Notes: a model not told the origin generated them from the sequence alone. A stretch of DNA of 46,416 nucleotides from JADGQM01 sp964441945 (GCA_964441945.1 CAYTWB010000031.1:1-46416); one strand, 5' to 3'; shown: positions 1 through 9,170, counted from the first letter of the stretch. Numbers and translations: made by a program.

Positions 1-1293
1 GACCTCTTCTTCCTTTGCTGCTCCTTCCTTTGGCGGAGGCGCCTTGAAACCTTCGCCGAAGGCCGTAGCAGGCACCATTCCGGTGGCCAGGACCACCAGA
101 TCCACATCCTCCACGAGCACTCTCTCCCCGCTCAGTTCGTCGTCGGCCTCGACGGAGAGCTTCGGCCCGTCCACCAGCACCTCCGGGGATTGAGATCGAA
201 TGAAAAGGACCCCCTCCCGCTGCGCCTTCCTGTAGAAATCCTCGCCTTGTCCCGGTGTCCGCATTTCCTGGTAGATCACAAACACGTTGGCGTCGGGGTC
301 CTGCTCCTTGATCTGAAGCGCCTGTTTCAAGGCGATAAAGCAGCAGATGGAAGAGCAATAGGGCAGGTGGTTCGGGTCTCGCTGGCCGGCACATTGGAGG
401 AAGACGGCGTTCTTCACCGGCGCCTTATCGCTTGGCCGCTTGACCGGGCCGGATTCCAGCATTTCTTCAAACTGCACGTTCGTTACGACGTTGGGCGATG
501 CTCCATAGCCGAACTTGCCGTCAAGCCTGGCGGGATCGTACGGCTGCCAGCCGGCGGCCAGCACAACGGCGCCCAGGCGGTGCTCGGCAGCTGCTCCGTT
601 CTGTTTGATCTGAACATCGAAAAGGCAGGGGCCGCCCGAGATTCTTTCGACGCGGGCCGCGGTATAGATCGTGATGTTCTTCTCCCGCTCGACCGCTTCC
701 ACCAGAAGCCTCAGATCATTGGCCTTCAGTTCCTTGTACGGGAAGGTGACCTTCTGCGATACTTTTTTCTGAAATCCGCCCAATTCGGCTTCCTTTTCGA
801 CCAGCACCACCTGATATCCGGCCCGGGAAGTCTCCAGGGCAGCCGTCAGGCCGGCCGCACCGCCGCCGACCACAAGGATCTCTTTAGACATCACCCCTTC
901 GGGCTGGTAGGGGGCCGGCAGGTCGGTGTGGATCGCTTTGGCCATGCCCATGCGGAGGTAGTCTTCCGCCATCATCTGAGTGTCTTCATCGTTTGGCTGC
1001 TGACACCAAACCACCTGCTCGCGGATGTTGGCTCTTTCGACAACACAGCCTTCAAAGCGAAAGACATCTCCCATGACGCGAGGCGAACAGGCCGTGATGA
1101 TCAGGATGTTGGCCCCTTCATCGGAAATATCGCGCCGGATGAGCTCGACCCCGTCCCGGCCGCAAAGATTGTGATGGCTTCGACAAAGGGAGGCTTTGCC
1201 CTCCTCGGAGGCGACCTTGCCGAGCTGCTCGATATCGAGTGCTTCTCCAATGCCGCACCCGGTACAGATGTATACGGCGACCTTTTTCTCCAT
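1..1293 (-). CDS. qmoB: QmoB, HdrA-like flavoprotein subunit of the Qmo complex (3' end outside window)
   Basis: QmoB is a flavin/iron-sulfur subunit of the quinone-interacting membrane-bound oxidoreductase, which links menaquinol to APS reductase in dissimilatory sulfate reduction. The 431 codons inside the window begin with ATG at 1293, five bases after the qmoA stop, with a G-rich ribosome site (AGGGGGT) in the end of qmoA. A Cys-rich N-terminus (C10, C13, C37, C44, C69) resembles the HdrA iron-sulfur region. A Rossmann FAD motif (VVGGGAAG) starts near residue 141, followed by the family stretch QCAGQRDPNHLPYCSS. The expected C-terminal MvhD-like domain and qmoC would lie left of the window. 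Calling it QmoB rather than a generic HdrA rests mainly on its position directly after qmoA. Confidence 0.88.
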   Translation of the reverse strand, partial: MEKKVAVYICTGCGIGEALDIEQLGKVASEEGKASLCRSHHNLCGRDGVELIRRDISDEGANILIITACSPRVMGDVFRFEGCVVERANIREQVVWCQQPNDEDTQMMAEDYLRMGMAKAIHTDLPAPYQPEGVMSKEILVVGGGAAGLTAALETSRAGYQVVLVEKEAELGGFQKKVSQKVTFPYKELKANDLRLLVEAVEREKNITIYTAARVERISGGPCLFDVQIKQNGAAAEHRLGAVVLAAGWQPYDPARLDGKFGYGASPNVVTNVQFEEMLESGPVKRPSDKAPVKNAVFLQCAGQRDPNHLPYCSSICCFIALKQALQIKEQDPDANVFVIYQEMRTPGQGEDFYRKAQREGVLFIRSQSPEVLVDGPKLSVEADDELSGERVLVEDVDLVVLATGMVPATAFGEGFKAPPPKEGAAKEEEV

Positions 1294-1298
1294 TGAGT

Positions 1299-2561
1299 CT
1301 ACCCCCTGAGCACGGACTGGATGGCTTTGAGTGCGGCCGCGGTGCCGTCTTGAACCGATTCCGAAACGCCGGCCGGTATTCTGGTGCAGCCTGAAGCGTA
1401 GATGCCCGGCCGGGCAGCCATGGAAGCAATAAATCCGTAGTCATCGTAGGGAACGGGTAGGGGAACGGGGGATTCAAAAGTGTTCGGCTGCATTCCTGTG
1501 GCAAGCACCACCAGGTCGGCGCCGATCTCATGGAGGGTCATGCTTCCCGTATCTTCAACGCGCAAGACAAGATGATCGGTGGCGGCGTCCCGTTCGATCT
1601 TGGCGACTTTTCCCTTGAAAAACTGGACGTTCGGATCGTCCTTGACCTGGCGATAGAAGTCCTCGAGACGGTCCGTGGCGCGGATATCGATAAAGAAGAT
1701 AATGATTCTTGCGTCCGGATATTGCTCTCGGATGTAGGTGGTCTGTTTCAACGACGCCAGGCAGCAGACGGAAGAGCAGAAAGGCAGATGGTTTTCGTCG
1801 CGGGAACCGGCACACTGGATGAATGCGATGGTTTGCGGAGGCTTGCCGTTTGACGGCCGAAGGACCTTTCCCTGGGTGGGTCCATTGAAGGCGGCCAACC
1901 GCTCCATCATGACGTTGGTTATGACATCCGGATAAACGCCGAAGCCGTAGGTGTCGAGTTTGGCGGCATCGTACGGTTTCCAGCCCGTTGCCCAGACAAT
2001 TGCGCCGAACTTCATGTTCAGGGTCCGGGGGGGCAGGTCCAACTCGATCGCCCCATATGGACAGGCGTCCCGGACCTTGCCGGCTTCGCTGCTCCCGACC
2101 AGCGCGGGGTCAAGAACGTATCGCATGGGGAAAGCCATATCATGGGGCAGATAGGCTGCCTTGATCTTGTCCATGCCGTAGTTGAAGGGGTTGTCGATCT
2201 CCATGGTGCAGGCTTCACTGCATCGATTGCATGCGGTGCACTGCTCGTTGACATATCGGGGATTTAACCGGATGGAGACATCCCATTCGCCTTCGGTGCC
2301 GGATAGGGATGTCACCTCGGCGAGAGTGAAGACGTGGATTCCGGGATTGTTCTTAATGCGGCGGAAATTGATCTCCAAACCGCAGTATGGTGGACACAAC
2401 TTGGGGAAGAACTTGTGAAACTGAGCCACCCGTCCACCCAGATAAGGATTCTTTTCCACAAGATAGACCTCGCGGCCCGCTTCTGCTGCTTCAATGGCGG
2501 CAGAAAGCCCGCTCATACCGCCACCGACTACCAGAATGCTTTCAGTAACCGCCTTTGCCAT
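1299..2561 (-). CDS. qmoA: QmoA, FAD-binding HdrA-like subunit of the Qmo complex
   Basis: A 420-residue HdrA-like flavoprotein, the usual QmoA length, acting with QmoB and QmoC in electron transfer between the quinone pool and APS reductase. Visible features are an FAD Rossmann motif at residues 11-18 (VVGGGMSG), the family signature KLCPPYCGLE at 54-63, and a ferredoxin-like Cys cluster at C108, C111, C114 and C118. A second cluster region keeps only one Cys (RDACPYGAIELD), as I recall for QmoA compared with true HdrA. The open frame continues upstream to 2900. I chose ATG 2561 because AGGGAGG lies seven bases before it and because homology begins there. aprBA, which commonly precedes qmoABC, is not adjacent. 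Confidence 0.93.
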   Translation of the reverse strand: MAKAVTESILVVGGGMSGLSAAIEAAEAGREVYLVEKNPYLGGRVAQFHKFFPKLCPPYCGLEINFRRIKNNPGIHVFTLAEVTSLSGTEGEWDVSIRLNPRYVNEQCTACNRCSEACTMEIDNPFNYGMDKIKAAYLPHDMAFPMRYVLDPALVGSSEAGKVRDACPYGAIELDLPPRTLNMKFGAIVWATGWKPYDAAKLDTYGFGVYPDVITNVMMERLAAFNGPTQGKVLRPSNGKPPQTIAFIQCAGSRDENHLPFCSSVCCLASLKQTTYIREQYPDARIIIFFIDIRATDRLEDFYRQVKDDPNVQFFKGKVAKIERDAATDHLVLRVEDTGSMTLHEIGADLVVLATGMQPNTFESPVPLPVPYDDYGFIASMAARPGIYASGCTRIPAGVSESVQDGTAAALKAIQSVLRG

Positions 2562-2879
2562 ACCAATCCTCCCTGGCTGAACGAAGAGACATCGAGAACA
2601 CAACCCCTTGCGGATAAAAGCCCTGAATCGGCAACGGAACCGGTCCCGGCACAGATGCCGCCTCTCTTTTTCAATCTCCCTTTCCCGCTCGCCGACGTGG
2701 ATAATGAGACAGTGGATGCACAGTGAGGAGGTAGGGCAGGGGATCTCGGAGCCTTTTTGCAAGATGGGATGGACTGTTTGTAGATGATTTCCAGGAGAAT
2801 CGCAACCTCTTTTGATGAGCAAGGATTGATGAAGAACGGCCCTGGGTAGTCGGCCACGAGGCATTCCATGCTTCAAAGA

Positions 2880-2976
2880 AATGAGTGTCCGGATGGCCAT
2901 TCGTCATACCGGCAGGTCTCAGGCCGGTATCCAGGAAGCGTTTATGGATTTCAGCCGGAAGCATGCCGGAATGACG
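2880..2976. repeat. Dispersed palindromic element, copy A
   Basis: The core 2902-2976 begins CGTCATACCGGC and ends GCCGGAATGACG, so its termini are inverted repeats. An internal perfect 8-bp stem (ATACCGGC/GCCGGTAT) encloses nine bases. The flank GAAATGAGTGTCCG just before the core also precedes copy D at 46389, so the repeat unit is longer than the core. It is non-coding and MITE- or REP-like. Related copies lie at 28029, 46131 and 46389. Confidence 0.8.
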
Positions 2977-3070
2977 GGCAGGGCTATGATCACTTTATTC
3001 GGCGGCATGTAACGGACTGTTTTCACCTGACTTAAGACTCACACCCAAACCACCGGATTGACACGCAGTT

Positions 3071-3091
3071 CCCCCCTTTTCAAAAGGGGGG
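3071..3091. repeat. Perfect C6T4/A4G6 palindrome
   Basis: CCCCCCTTTT and AAAAGGGGGG flank a single C, giving a 10-bp perfect inverted repeat, followed by CAGGGGGGATTT. Similar C-run/G-run elements are common dispersed repeats in bacterial genomes. It lies about 60 bases past the stop of the glycosyltransferase ending at 3150 and might help end that transcript, but there is no clean T-run. Confidence 0.6.
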
Positions 3092-3149
3092 CAGGGGGGA
3101 TTTCTTGTACTATGTGATTCCATCCAATACTCCTGAAGGTTGAGCGCTT

Positions 3150-4238
3150 TTATTTTTTGACAGCCGCCAGGAGCCAATCCCGGATAACCATAACGTATTG
3201 TTTGGCAATCATATCCCAATTGAAGTTTGAGAGCGTGAATTCTCGCGCCTTCTTCCCAAAATCCCTGCGATAAACGTCGTCGGAGAGGAGCTCTTCGATC
3301 CTTTCTTGATAGGCGGCGGCATTGCCCGATTCCACAAGAAAGCCGTTTTGCCCCTCCTGGACGGCATCGAGCAACCCCTCCATGCGAGAGGCAATAACCG
3401 GCAGGCCGCAGGCCCCCGCTTCAAGAACCGAAATGCCGAAGCCTTCCATATCTCCGGCGATTTTGATGTTCGGCTGGATGAAGATATCGCATGTATTCAG
3501 GAGCAGGTTTCGCACTTCATTGCTGACCATCCCCAGGACCTTCACTCTTTTCTCCAAATGATGTTCTTGGGTGGCTCGCAGGATATTCTCTTTGTCCGGG
3601 CCGTCTCCGGCGACGATGTACAGGATCTTTTCATCCAGGAGAGGCATGACCTTTTCAATAAACCAGGCGACGCCTTTCCTGGCGGTCAGCCTCCCGCAAG
3701 TCAACAGAAGATACTTCCCGCCGAGGTCCTGACCCAGGATATCCTCCAGGTCCTTTCTAGTGGCGTTGCTGACCAGGTCCTTCGGTTCAATGCCGTTGGG
3801 GATGAAGGCGAACCTTTTTTCCGACAGCCCCCGGAAAGTGCCCTGGCGGATTGTTTCATTGCCGACGGCAATGAGGCCGTCCAGTTTCGGTAAGAATCGC
3901 TTGACCCACAGGCCCTGGTAGATCCACATCGGGTAAGTGACATCCAGGCCATGAAGAATGGAGACCACCCTTTTCCCGCGCCCGTAGCACAATTTGACAA
4001 GGTATCCAACAATGGCCAAAACCCCGTCTCCCAGGAGGAGGACATCGTGGGAACGCATCAGAATAAGCGCCATTATGGCGGCATAAGGGAGGAAAACGGG
4101 CAGGAAACGTTTCCCGTAACGATTGGCTATTGTTCGGGTATGGGCATGGCGGGGCAGATGCACGGACAGTTCGTAGTTCTGATTTTCCATGCCCCCGACA
4201 ACAGGCGGATAAGCGCGAGAAATGAAGAGAATTTTCAA
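3150..4238 (-). CDS. Glycosyltransferase family 4 (group 1)
   Basis: A 362-residue GT-B glycosyltransferase that would add a sugar from a nucleotide donor to the growing surface glycan on the cytoplasmic side. The N-terminal glycine-rich acceptor loop (PPVVGGMENQ) is at residues 11-20. The donor-site E-x7-E motif (EGFGISVLE) is at 265-273, followed by ACGLPV. The start is TTG at 4238, eight bases after AAGGAAGGA; no ATG start with a better site is seen. It is the last gene of the polysaccharide cluster, 164 bases after the preceding GT. Donor and linkage cannot be told from sequence. Confidence 0.88.
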   Translation of the reverse strand: MKILFISRAYPPVVGGMENQNYELSVHLPRHAHTRTIANRYGKRFLPVFLPYAAIMALILMRSHDVLLLGDGVLAIVGYLVKLCYGRGKRVVSILHGLDVTYPMWIYQGLWVKRFLPKLDGLIAVGNETIRQGTFRGLSEKRFAFIPNGIEPKDLVSNATRKDLEDILGQDLGGKYLLLTCGRLTARKGVAWFIEKVMPLLDEKILYIVAGDGPDKENILRATQEHHLEKRVKVLGMVSNEVRNLLLNTCDIFIQPNIKIAGDMEGFGISVLEAGACGLPVIASRMEGLLDAVQEGQNGFLVESGNAAAYQERIEELLSDDVYRRDFGKKAREFTLSNFNWDMIAKQYVMVIRDWLLAAVKK

Positions 4239-4402
4239 GAATCGGTCCTTCCTTTACTATCCTCAGCGGGGGATGGATCGCTTTGAAACTGCCCCTGGCT
4301 GGATTCTACAGCTACAAGAAGTTGATGGGCAAAAGGCAAAACCGCTCATCAGGGTCGAAATCCCCATCCTCCTTCAATGTTCTGCGGTTCCTTGTTCAGT
4401 AT

Positions 4403-5404
4403 TCATAACAGCGACTCGAACAGTTCGCGGTATTCAGAGACCATCCGCTTCAGAGTAAACATCCGCTCAACCTTCTCACGGTTGTATTCCCCCATCTGTC
4501 GCCTCAGCTCCGGCGTGCCGGCGAGAAGGTTGATTTTCTCTGCGAAGGCCTTGACGTCACCAGCGGGACAGAGAAAGCCACCCAGCCCGTCGTCGATGAG
4601 CTCGGGAAGAGACGAGCAGTTGGTTGCAACCACCGGGAGTCCACAGGCCATGGCCTCCAGGGCAGCGAGGCTCAGACCCTCTCTGACTGTTGGGGATAGC
4701 AGCATATCGCTTGCCTGGTAAATGCGAGGCATATCCGACCAGGGAATACGACCAAGGTCAATGGTGTTTGGTTCTTGGGGACGATAGTGGCTGTGTCCCA
4801 GGCCCGAGGTGTAAGTGACGACAATGCCGCGATCGAGCCCGCCGGCAATAGCGGGAAGCCACTGGGCTCCTTTTCTTAGGGTAAGATTACCGCTGAAAAG
4901 GACTCGAATGGGACCGGAAGGGTCCCTGACCGCGGAAGGGCGGAAGTGGTGTTCATCAATGCCGTTATAGATCACCCGAATGCTCCGTTTGAGGTTGAGC
5001 TCCCGGGTGACGAGCCGGGCAGTAAAGTGACTGACACTGGTGACAAGGCTACAATGATTGATGGATCGTCTGATGAACCATTTCAAATCGGTCGCATAAT
5101 GAGCCTGCTGCAGGAGACTGCTGTAAGGCCGCATTCCGTTGTCGCAGACATAATTGTGGATGGTCAGAACCAGAGGCTGGCGCGGACGATGGAAAAACAG
5201 CCCGTAATCCGGGCAGGTGTGGACTATTCTACTGTGCTTGCCGGCCAGGATTCGGGGAAGCGAGAAAGGGAAAAGGGTGCGCCAGGGAGAATAGTCCACT
5301 ACACGGTAGCCGCTCAGATGGCTCTCGATCATCTTGTGGAGGACAAACGCCCCGCTGCCTCTTGGCATGGGGCTGATGATGGCTTGCTTGTTACTTTCCA
5401 ACAT
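4403..5404 (-). CDS. Glycosyltransferase family 4 (group 1)
   Basis: A 333-residue GT4 enzyme with ATG at 5404. The N-terminal acceptor half includes TIHNYVCDNG at residues 81-90. The donor half starts near 165 (RVLFSGNLTLRKGA), and the E-x7-E motif (EGLSLAALE) is at 242-250, followed by AMACGLPVVA. It is slightly short for GT4 because the N-terminal region is compact. It lies in the distal part of the cluster, 177 bases after the UGM-like flavoprotein gene. The specific sugar is unknown. Confidence 0.86.
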   Translation of the reverse strand: MLESNKQAIISPMPRGSGAFVLHKMIESHLSGYRVVDYSPWRTLFPFSLPRILAGKHSRIVHTCPDYGLFFHRPRQPLVLTIHNYVCDNGMRPYSSLLQQAHYATDLKWFIRRSINHCSLVTSVSHFTARLVTRELNLKRSIRVIYNGIDEHHFRPSAVRDPSGPIRVLFSGNLTLRKGAQWLPAIAGGLDRGIVVTYTSGLGHSHYRPQEPNTIDLGRIPWSDMPRIYQASDMLLSPTVREGLSLAALEAMACGLPVVATNCSSLPELIDDGLGGFLCPAGDVKAFAEKINLLAGTPELRRQMGEYNREKVERMFTLKRMVSEYRELFESLL

Positions 5405-5581
5405 TAATGATCATTCCCTCACTGACAGATGCTATGCGATCACAAGTCGGACTATTCTCGCACCTTTCCAGACGTTTGATGCAATTCATTCTTGCCTTTA
5501 GAGGTCGGAGCAGTCTTGCATAAGAAGCAAGAAATTGGAGAACAAAAGAACAAAACGAGCTGATATGAAAAGGCAATCGCG

Positions 5582-6892
5582 TTACGATGCCAGCAGTGCG
5601 CCTCCCACCATAAGGCCATCGCGTATGGAATCGGCGATACCCTGGAATGCCCAGCGACCATACCTTCCCACCTGGAAAATGCCGTGGTGTTCCAGGAGTC
5701 TCAATGCCGACGATTTCCACTCTGATCCAGGCCAGCCCCACGTGTAAGCAACATCAATCCACGTGGGATGGATTACCTCCACAGGACCAATAAAACCCCA
5801 TTCCTGTAACTCCTCAATGACACTTTGAACATAAACTTGAATTTCATTTGCGTGTGGCTTTTCACTCCCCCGATAGGACCGTTCCACGTAGATACTGACA
5901 CGATCCTGGCTAATCCTTGCCGATGCAGGAAGAAACGAAGGATCCACATTGCTGTAAAAGCCGACACGATGAAAGCCAGAGCGGTTTTCATGGGTGTACA
6001 GCCAATGGTCATTCGGGCATTCTGGCATACGAACAGCTCCAATATTCAGCACCAGCACGGATGTATGAGGATCAATCGGTGCATGCACATTCAAACTCGC
6101 CAGCGTGAGAGTCTGGTTTAATGGCAGGGTTGAGATGAGTTTCTCATAATGACTGGTTGCCCCATCGGCGAAATGGATTCTCCTGCCACAGACGTCGATG
6201 TGTACAGCCTTTTTCCCATAATGGATAAAGCATTTTTCTGCCATGCGTCGAGAAAGTGTATCCAGTCCGTCGACAGGATAAATAAATGTCGTGTTGTAGC
6301 CGACAGGTGGCGCTTCTTTGAGCGCCCCTTGCAGGCTCAGAAATAACGCCGCAGGAGATTTGTAATCGTCCTGAGGAGCAATGTCTTTCCATAGCCCGGC
6401 AGTGTAGCGTTCATGGAATGGTCCGAAAAAGAGGCCTGTTAGAGTAGGACCAAAACTCTGTTCCAACCATTCACGCATAGTGCTCGGTCGAATGTGCCCT
6501 GCCAGAGCCATTTCCTGTAGAGCCTTGAGGGAGATTTCACTCCCAAGGCAGCGCAAATGGTTCTGAAGCGGATAAGGGACTGAAAGAGAACGGGAGCGAA
6601 AATAGACGGATGACCGTCGCGGGTGGCTTTGGATAGGAACGAGTGATCCAATGAAATGGATTATTGCCGGATCCCCTCCGAAAATCCAGTGCCCTCCCCC
6701 GATCTCAAATCTGTAAGCTTCTCCGTCCGGAGGAGGTTGAGGCAAGGGAGCATCACCACCGGCCGACATATAATATGATGAACAGATGCCGCCGGGAGCT
6801 TCAGCCTCTTCGCATATGGGAGCCCCGGAGACAATGCCGGCCGCCATACCGGTCATGCCAGCACCCAGAATCAAGATATCGGAGTCATTCAT
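5582..6892 (-). CDS. FAD-dependent oxidoreductase, UDP-galactopyranose mutase-like
   Basis: A protein of about 436 residues in the protoporphyrinogen oxidase/UDP-galactopyranose-mutase superfamily. The N-terminal dinucleotide-binding motif ILGAGMTGMAAG is followed by APGGICSSYY and GGGHWIFGG, which resemble the GG-doublet and substrate-loop regions of that superfamily. A likely role is ring contraction of a UDP-hexopyranose to a furanose, or another flavin-dependent sugar step. The open frame starts at 6922 with an ATGA overlap with the previous GT2 gene. ATG 6892 has the better ribosome site (GAGGAAAGG), so I prefer it, but 6922 is possible. Similarity to true Glf is only general, so the mutase function is inferred. 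Confidence 0.7.
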   Translation of the reverse strand: MNDSDILILGAGMTGMAAGIVSGAPICEEAEAPGGICSSYYMSAGGDAPLPQPPPDGEAYRFEIGGGHWIFGGDPAIIHFIGSLVPIQSHPRRSSVYFRSRSLSVPYPLQNHLRCLGSEISLKALQEMALAGHIRPSTMREWLEQSFGPTLTGLFFGPFHERYTAGLWKDIAPQDDYKSPAALFLSLQGALKEAPPVGYNTTFIYPVDGLDTLSRRMAEKCFIHYGKKAVHIDVCGRRIHFADGATSHYEKLISTLPLNQTLTLASLNVHAPIDPHTSVLVLNIGAVRMPECPNDHWLYTHENRSGFHRVGFYSNVDPSFLPASARISQDRVSIYVERSYRGSEKPHANEIQVYVQSVIEELQEWGFIGPVEVIHPTWIDVAYTWGWPGSEWKSSALRLLEHHGIFQVGRYGRWAFQGIADSIRDGLMVGGALLAS

Positions 6893-6918
6893 TTTGACCT
6901 TTCCTCTAGAGGAGTCTG

Positions 6919-7893
6919 TCATTGGCGTATTATCCTTGGCCCAACACGACCCAGAAATCCATCCACAATGGCTTGTGAATAGGCAAGGATCTGTCCCCGG
7001 GGCGATGGTCCGCTGAGGATTGCAAAGAGCATCCGTAACAGCACGCTCGGGAAGGTTGATGTCCAGAGCTTTAGTCCGTAGTAACGGCGGGCCACGATCA
7101 GACGATTGCGAGCATTGAAGTAGTTCTTCCAGGGCGCCTGTCGGACCAGAACGAAGCTGTGACCGGCAATCCGCAAAATACGACGTTCAGGAAGAGGATG
7201 GGAGATAAAACTGTCCCGCACAAGAAAAAGCTCTGCTCCCGCTCTCTTGAGGCGCTCACTATATTCAACATCATCCAAGGAAATGAAAAGTCCGGCATCG
7301 GGAAGGCCAACTCGCTCCACCAGGGAACGATGTATCATGAAGCCCAGGAATGGCAGGGATACCACTTTGTTTTTCCCTTCCGGTAGTTCGTGGGAGTAGA
7401 AAAAAAGCTTTCCACCGTCCCCAATAGGTGGCCAACACAGCTCGCGCCCCTTAGGGCTATCTCGGCCGGAGACGGATGCCAAGACCTGGTCTTTGTCTCC
7501 AAGGTAAGCCGTCAAGTGTTCCAGGGCGCCCCGAGCTGGCTCAGCGTCGTCATCCATTAGCCAAAACCAGTGAGCCCTGGTGTTCAAGGCAGCCCGCAAA
7601 CCCGAAGCGAAACCACCGGCGCCCCCGGAATTTCGGCAGAGCTGCACCGTTATGAGTCTCCCTTCCCAGACTTTTGTCAGGTGATCCAATAATGCCGTTG
7701 TCCCATCCGTCGAGGCATTGTCTACGACGATGACATTAGCAAGGGGACTGGTTTGAGTTTTCAGTGCTTCCAAACAGGAAACCAGCAACTGCCTACGATT
7801 ACGAGTTACTATGATACCAGCGACACGATGACCGGTTTCTCGCCGCGATAATTCATCGGATATCGATCCGTTGTGATCGTATTCATTGTTCAC
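6919..7893 (-). CDS. Glycosyltransferase family 2, GlfT/rhamnosyltransferase-like
   Basis: A 324-residue GT-A enzyme. Key motifs are IVVDNASTDGT at residues 55-65, NSGGAGGFASG at 88-98 and the metal-binding DDD at 114-116. The LDDVEYSERLKRAG segment lies further on. The NSGGAGGF signature is typical of galactofuranosyl- and rhamnosyl-transferase-like GT2 proteins. The frame is open to 8013, but GTG 7893 overlaps the preceding stop as GTGA and has GGAAAAA upstream, so that start is chosen. The stop overlaps the upstream ATG of the UGM-like gene, suggesting the two act together, possibly in furanose addition. Confidence 0.85.
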   Translation of the reverse strand: MNNEYDHNGSISDELSRRETGHRVAGIIVTRNRRQLLVSCLEALKTQTSPLANVIVVDNASTDGTTALLDHLTKVWEGRLITVQLCRNSGGAGGFASGLRAALNTRAHWFWLMDDDAEPARGALEHLTAYLGDKDQVLASVSGRDSPKGRELCWPPIGDGGKLFFYSHELPEGKNKVVSLPFLGFMIHRSLVERVGLPDAGLFISLDDVEYSERLKRAGAELFLVRDSFISHPLPERRILRIAGHSFVLVRQAPWKNYFNARNRLIVARRYYGLKLWTSTFPSVLLRMLFAILSGPSPRGQILAYSQAIVDGFLGRVGPRIIRQ

Positions 7894-9170
7894 AATGATT
7901 TTTCCGATTTTGGCCGACAAGCCTTGGCGATACAATCGCCAGCTAAAGTCTCGTAAAGTCTTAGGTGAGATATTGCATGCCTTTCCAATGAAAAAAGATC
8001 CTCTGCACGGCACCTTGCAGAGACTCCCCAGCAGGCTGCCTTCCCAATCCTTAGAGCCTCATGCAGGCCCCTCACAAGCCCATCACTATCGCCTTGATCA
8101 ACCAAGTACCCTGTTCGCTCATGGAGCACCATTTCCGGCACTCCCCCTGTCCTGAACGCAATGGTTGGTGTTCCTGCTGCCATATTTTCAAGTACAACAA
8201 AGGGCAAATTGTCGCGGAGGGTGGGAAAGAGGAATACATCCGCCGCCGCAAAGTACTGAGCCATCAACCGCAGATCGTAAACAAACCCAAGGAAACGACA
8301 ATCAAAATCGTTAGAATTCCAATTCTTCATATCTCGCGGTGGATGACCGATAGAGAGAAAAGTAACTCTGCGCCTCCCGGCATCAAACTGCCTGACTGCT
8401 TCCAACGCATAGCGAAAACCCTTTCTCGGATCATCCACGTGAGTTGCTGCAAAAGCAATTATCTGCTTTTCGATCGGCAGGTTGAGTATATCTCGAACTA
8501 TAGGTTTATTCAGTGGGCGAATGAAATCCAGGTCGATCCCGTATGGAATCAGTTTGGGCTCTTTTCGAAAAACACCAGATGAGAGTGCCAGTTGGCGTAT
8601 CCACTCCGATGGTGCGACTACTGAAACATCAACATTTCGGTGGATCAGCCTTTTTAGACGTTGCAGCAATCCGCTAAAATCCAGAGCCGGAGAAGACAAT
8701 GGCCAAGAGCGAATCTCAGGACAATCACCGCAATTTGCTTGGTATTTATTGCATGAATCTGGATAAGTACAACCTGCTGTGAAGGCTGAGCAATCATGAA
8801 GTGTCAATACAGTTGGCTTTATTGTTGCCGTTTTCAAGATTGTAATTGGGGAAACAGCGGTTACGGTATCATGAAAGTGGATTATATCATAGTCATTCAG
8901 CAGAAAAAGCCTTGGAAGTTTCAGTATGTCAAATCCAAGTATATCCGGTAATCCTACCAAACGTGATCCTATATTAGTGACAAAAGGAATATACTGACTA
9001 AAAGCTCCTGGGAAGACTAATTTACAATCAATATTATGTCTATCTTTCCGAACAATAATCCATTCATCAACTTCGCAGCCGTGATTGCGAAGACCAACCG
9101 CTAGAATGTGTGCAGCCCTGCTCGCTCCTCCAGCGCTTTCATCCGAACGGCTAACCATCGCAATTTTCAT
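7890..9170 (-). CDS. Glycosyltransferase family 4, WcaC-like
   Basis: A 426-residue GT4 enzyme with ATG 9170. After the N-terminal KIAMVSRSDESAGGASRAA there is a LTLHDCSAFTAGC segment followed by a Cys-rich patch (CTYPDSC...CGDCPE). This arrangement is shared with colanic-acid-type GTs such as WcaC. In the donor site the first Glu of E-x7-E is replaced by Asp (DNLPFVVLE), a known variant in this subgroup. The stop at 7890 overlaps the GTG of the next gene by four bases. The acceptor and donor are unknown. Confidence 0.85.
   Translation of the reverse strand: MKIAMVSRSDESAGGASRAAHILAVGLRNHGCEVDEWIIVRKDRHNIDCKLVFPGAFSQYIPFVTNIGSRLVGLPDILGFDILKLPRLFLLNDYDIIHFHDTVTAVSPITILKTATIKPTVLTLHDCSAFTAGCTYPDSCNKYQANCGDCPEIRSWPLSSPALDFSGLLQRLKRLIHRNVDVSVVAPSEWIRQLALSSGVFRKEPKLIPYGIDLDFIRPLNKPIVRDILNLPIEKQIIAFAATHVDDPRKGFRYALEAVRQFDAGRRRVTFLSIGHPPRDMKNWNSNDFDCRFLGFVYDLRLMAQYFAAADVFLFPTLRDNLPFVVLENMAAGTPTIAFRTGGVPEMVLHERTGYLVDQGDSDGLVRGLHEALRIGKAACWGVSARCRAEDLFSLERHAISHLRLYETLAGDCIAKACRPKSEKSL

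Larger units (their letters stand above)
2562..3149. other. Intergenic region between qmoA and the polysaccharide cluster
   Basis: No convincing gene is present in these 588 bases. An open frame in phase with qmoA extends to 2900 but has no family similarity or ribosome site and is probably untranslated leader. The region contains one copy of the CGTCAT...ATGACG repeat and a perfect G/C-run palindrome, listed separately. It should also hold the qmo promoter, which I could not pin down by eye. Confidence 0.6.

Noticed and set aside
190..1296. Plus-strand open frame of 368 codons
   Set aside because: It is antisense to qmoB, whose minus-strand reading has clear family motifs. The plus frame shows no recognisable domain.
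2562..2900. N-terminal extension of qmoA
   Set aside because: QmoA homology begins exactly at ATG 2561, which has a strong ribosome site. The extension is low-complexity, Arg-rich leader sequence.
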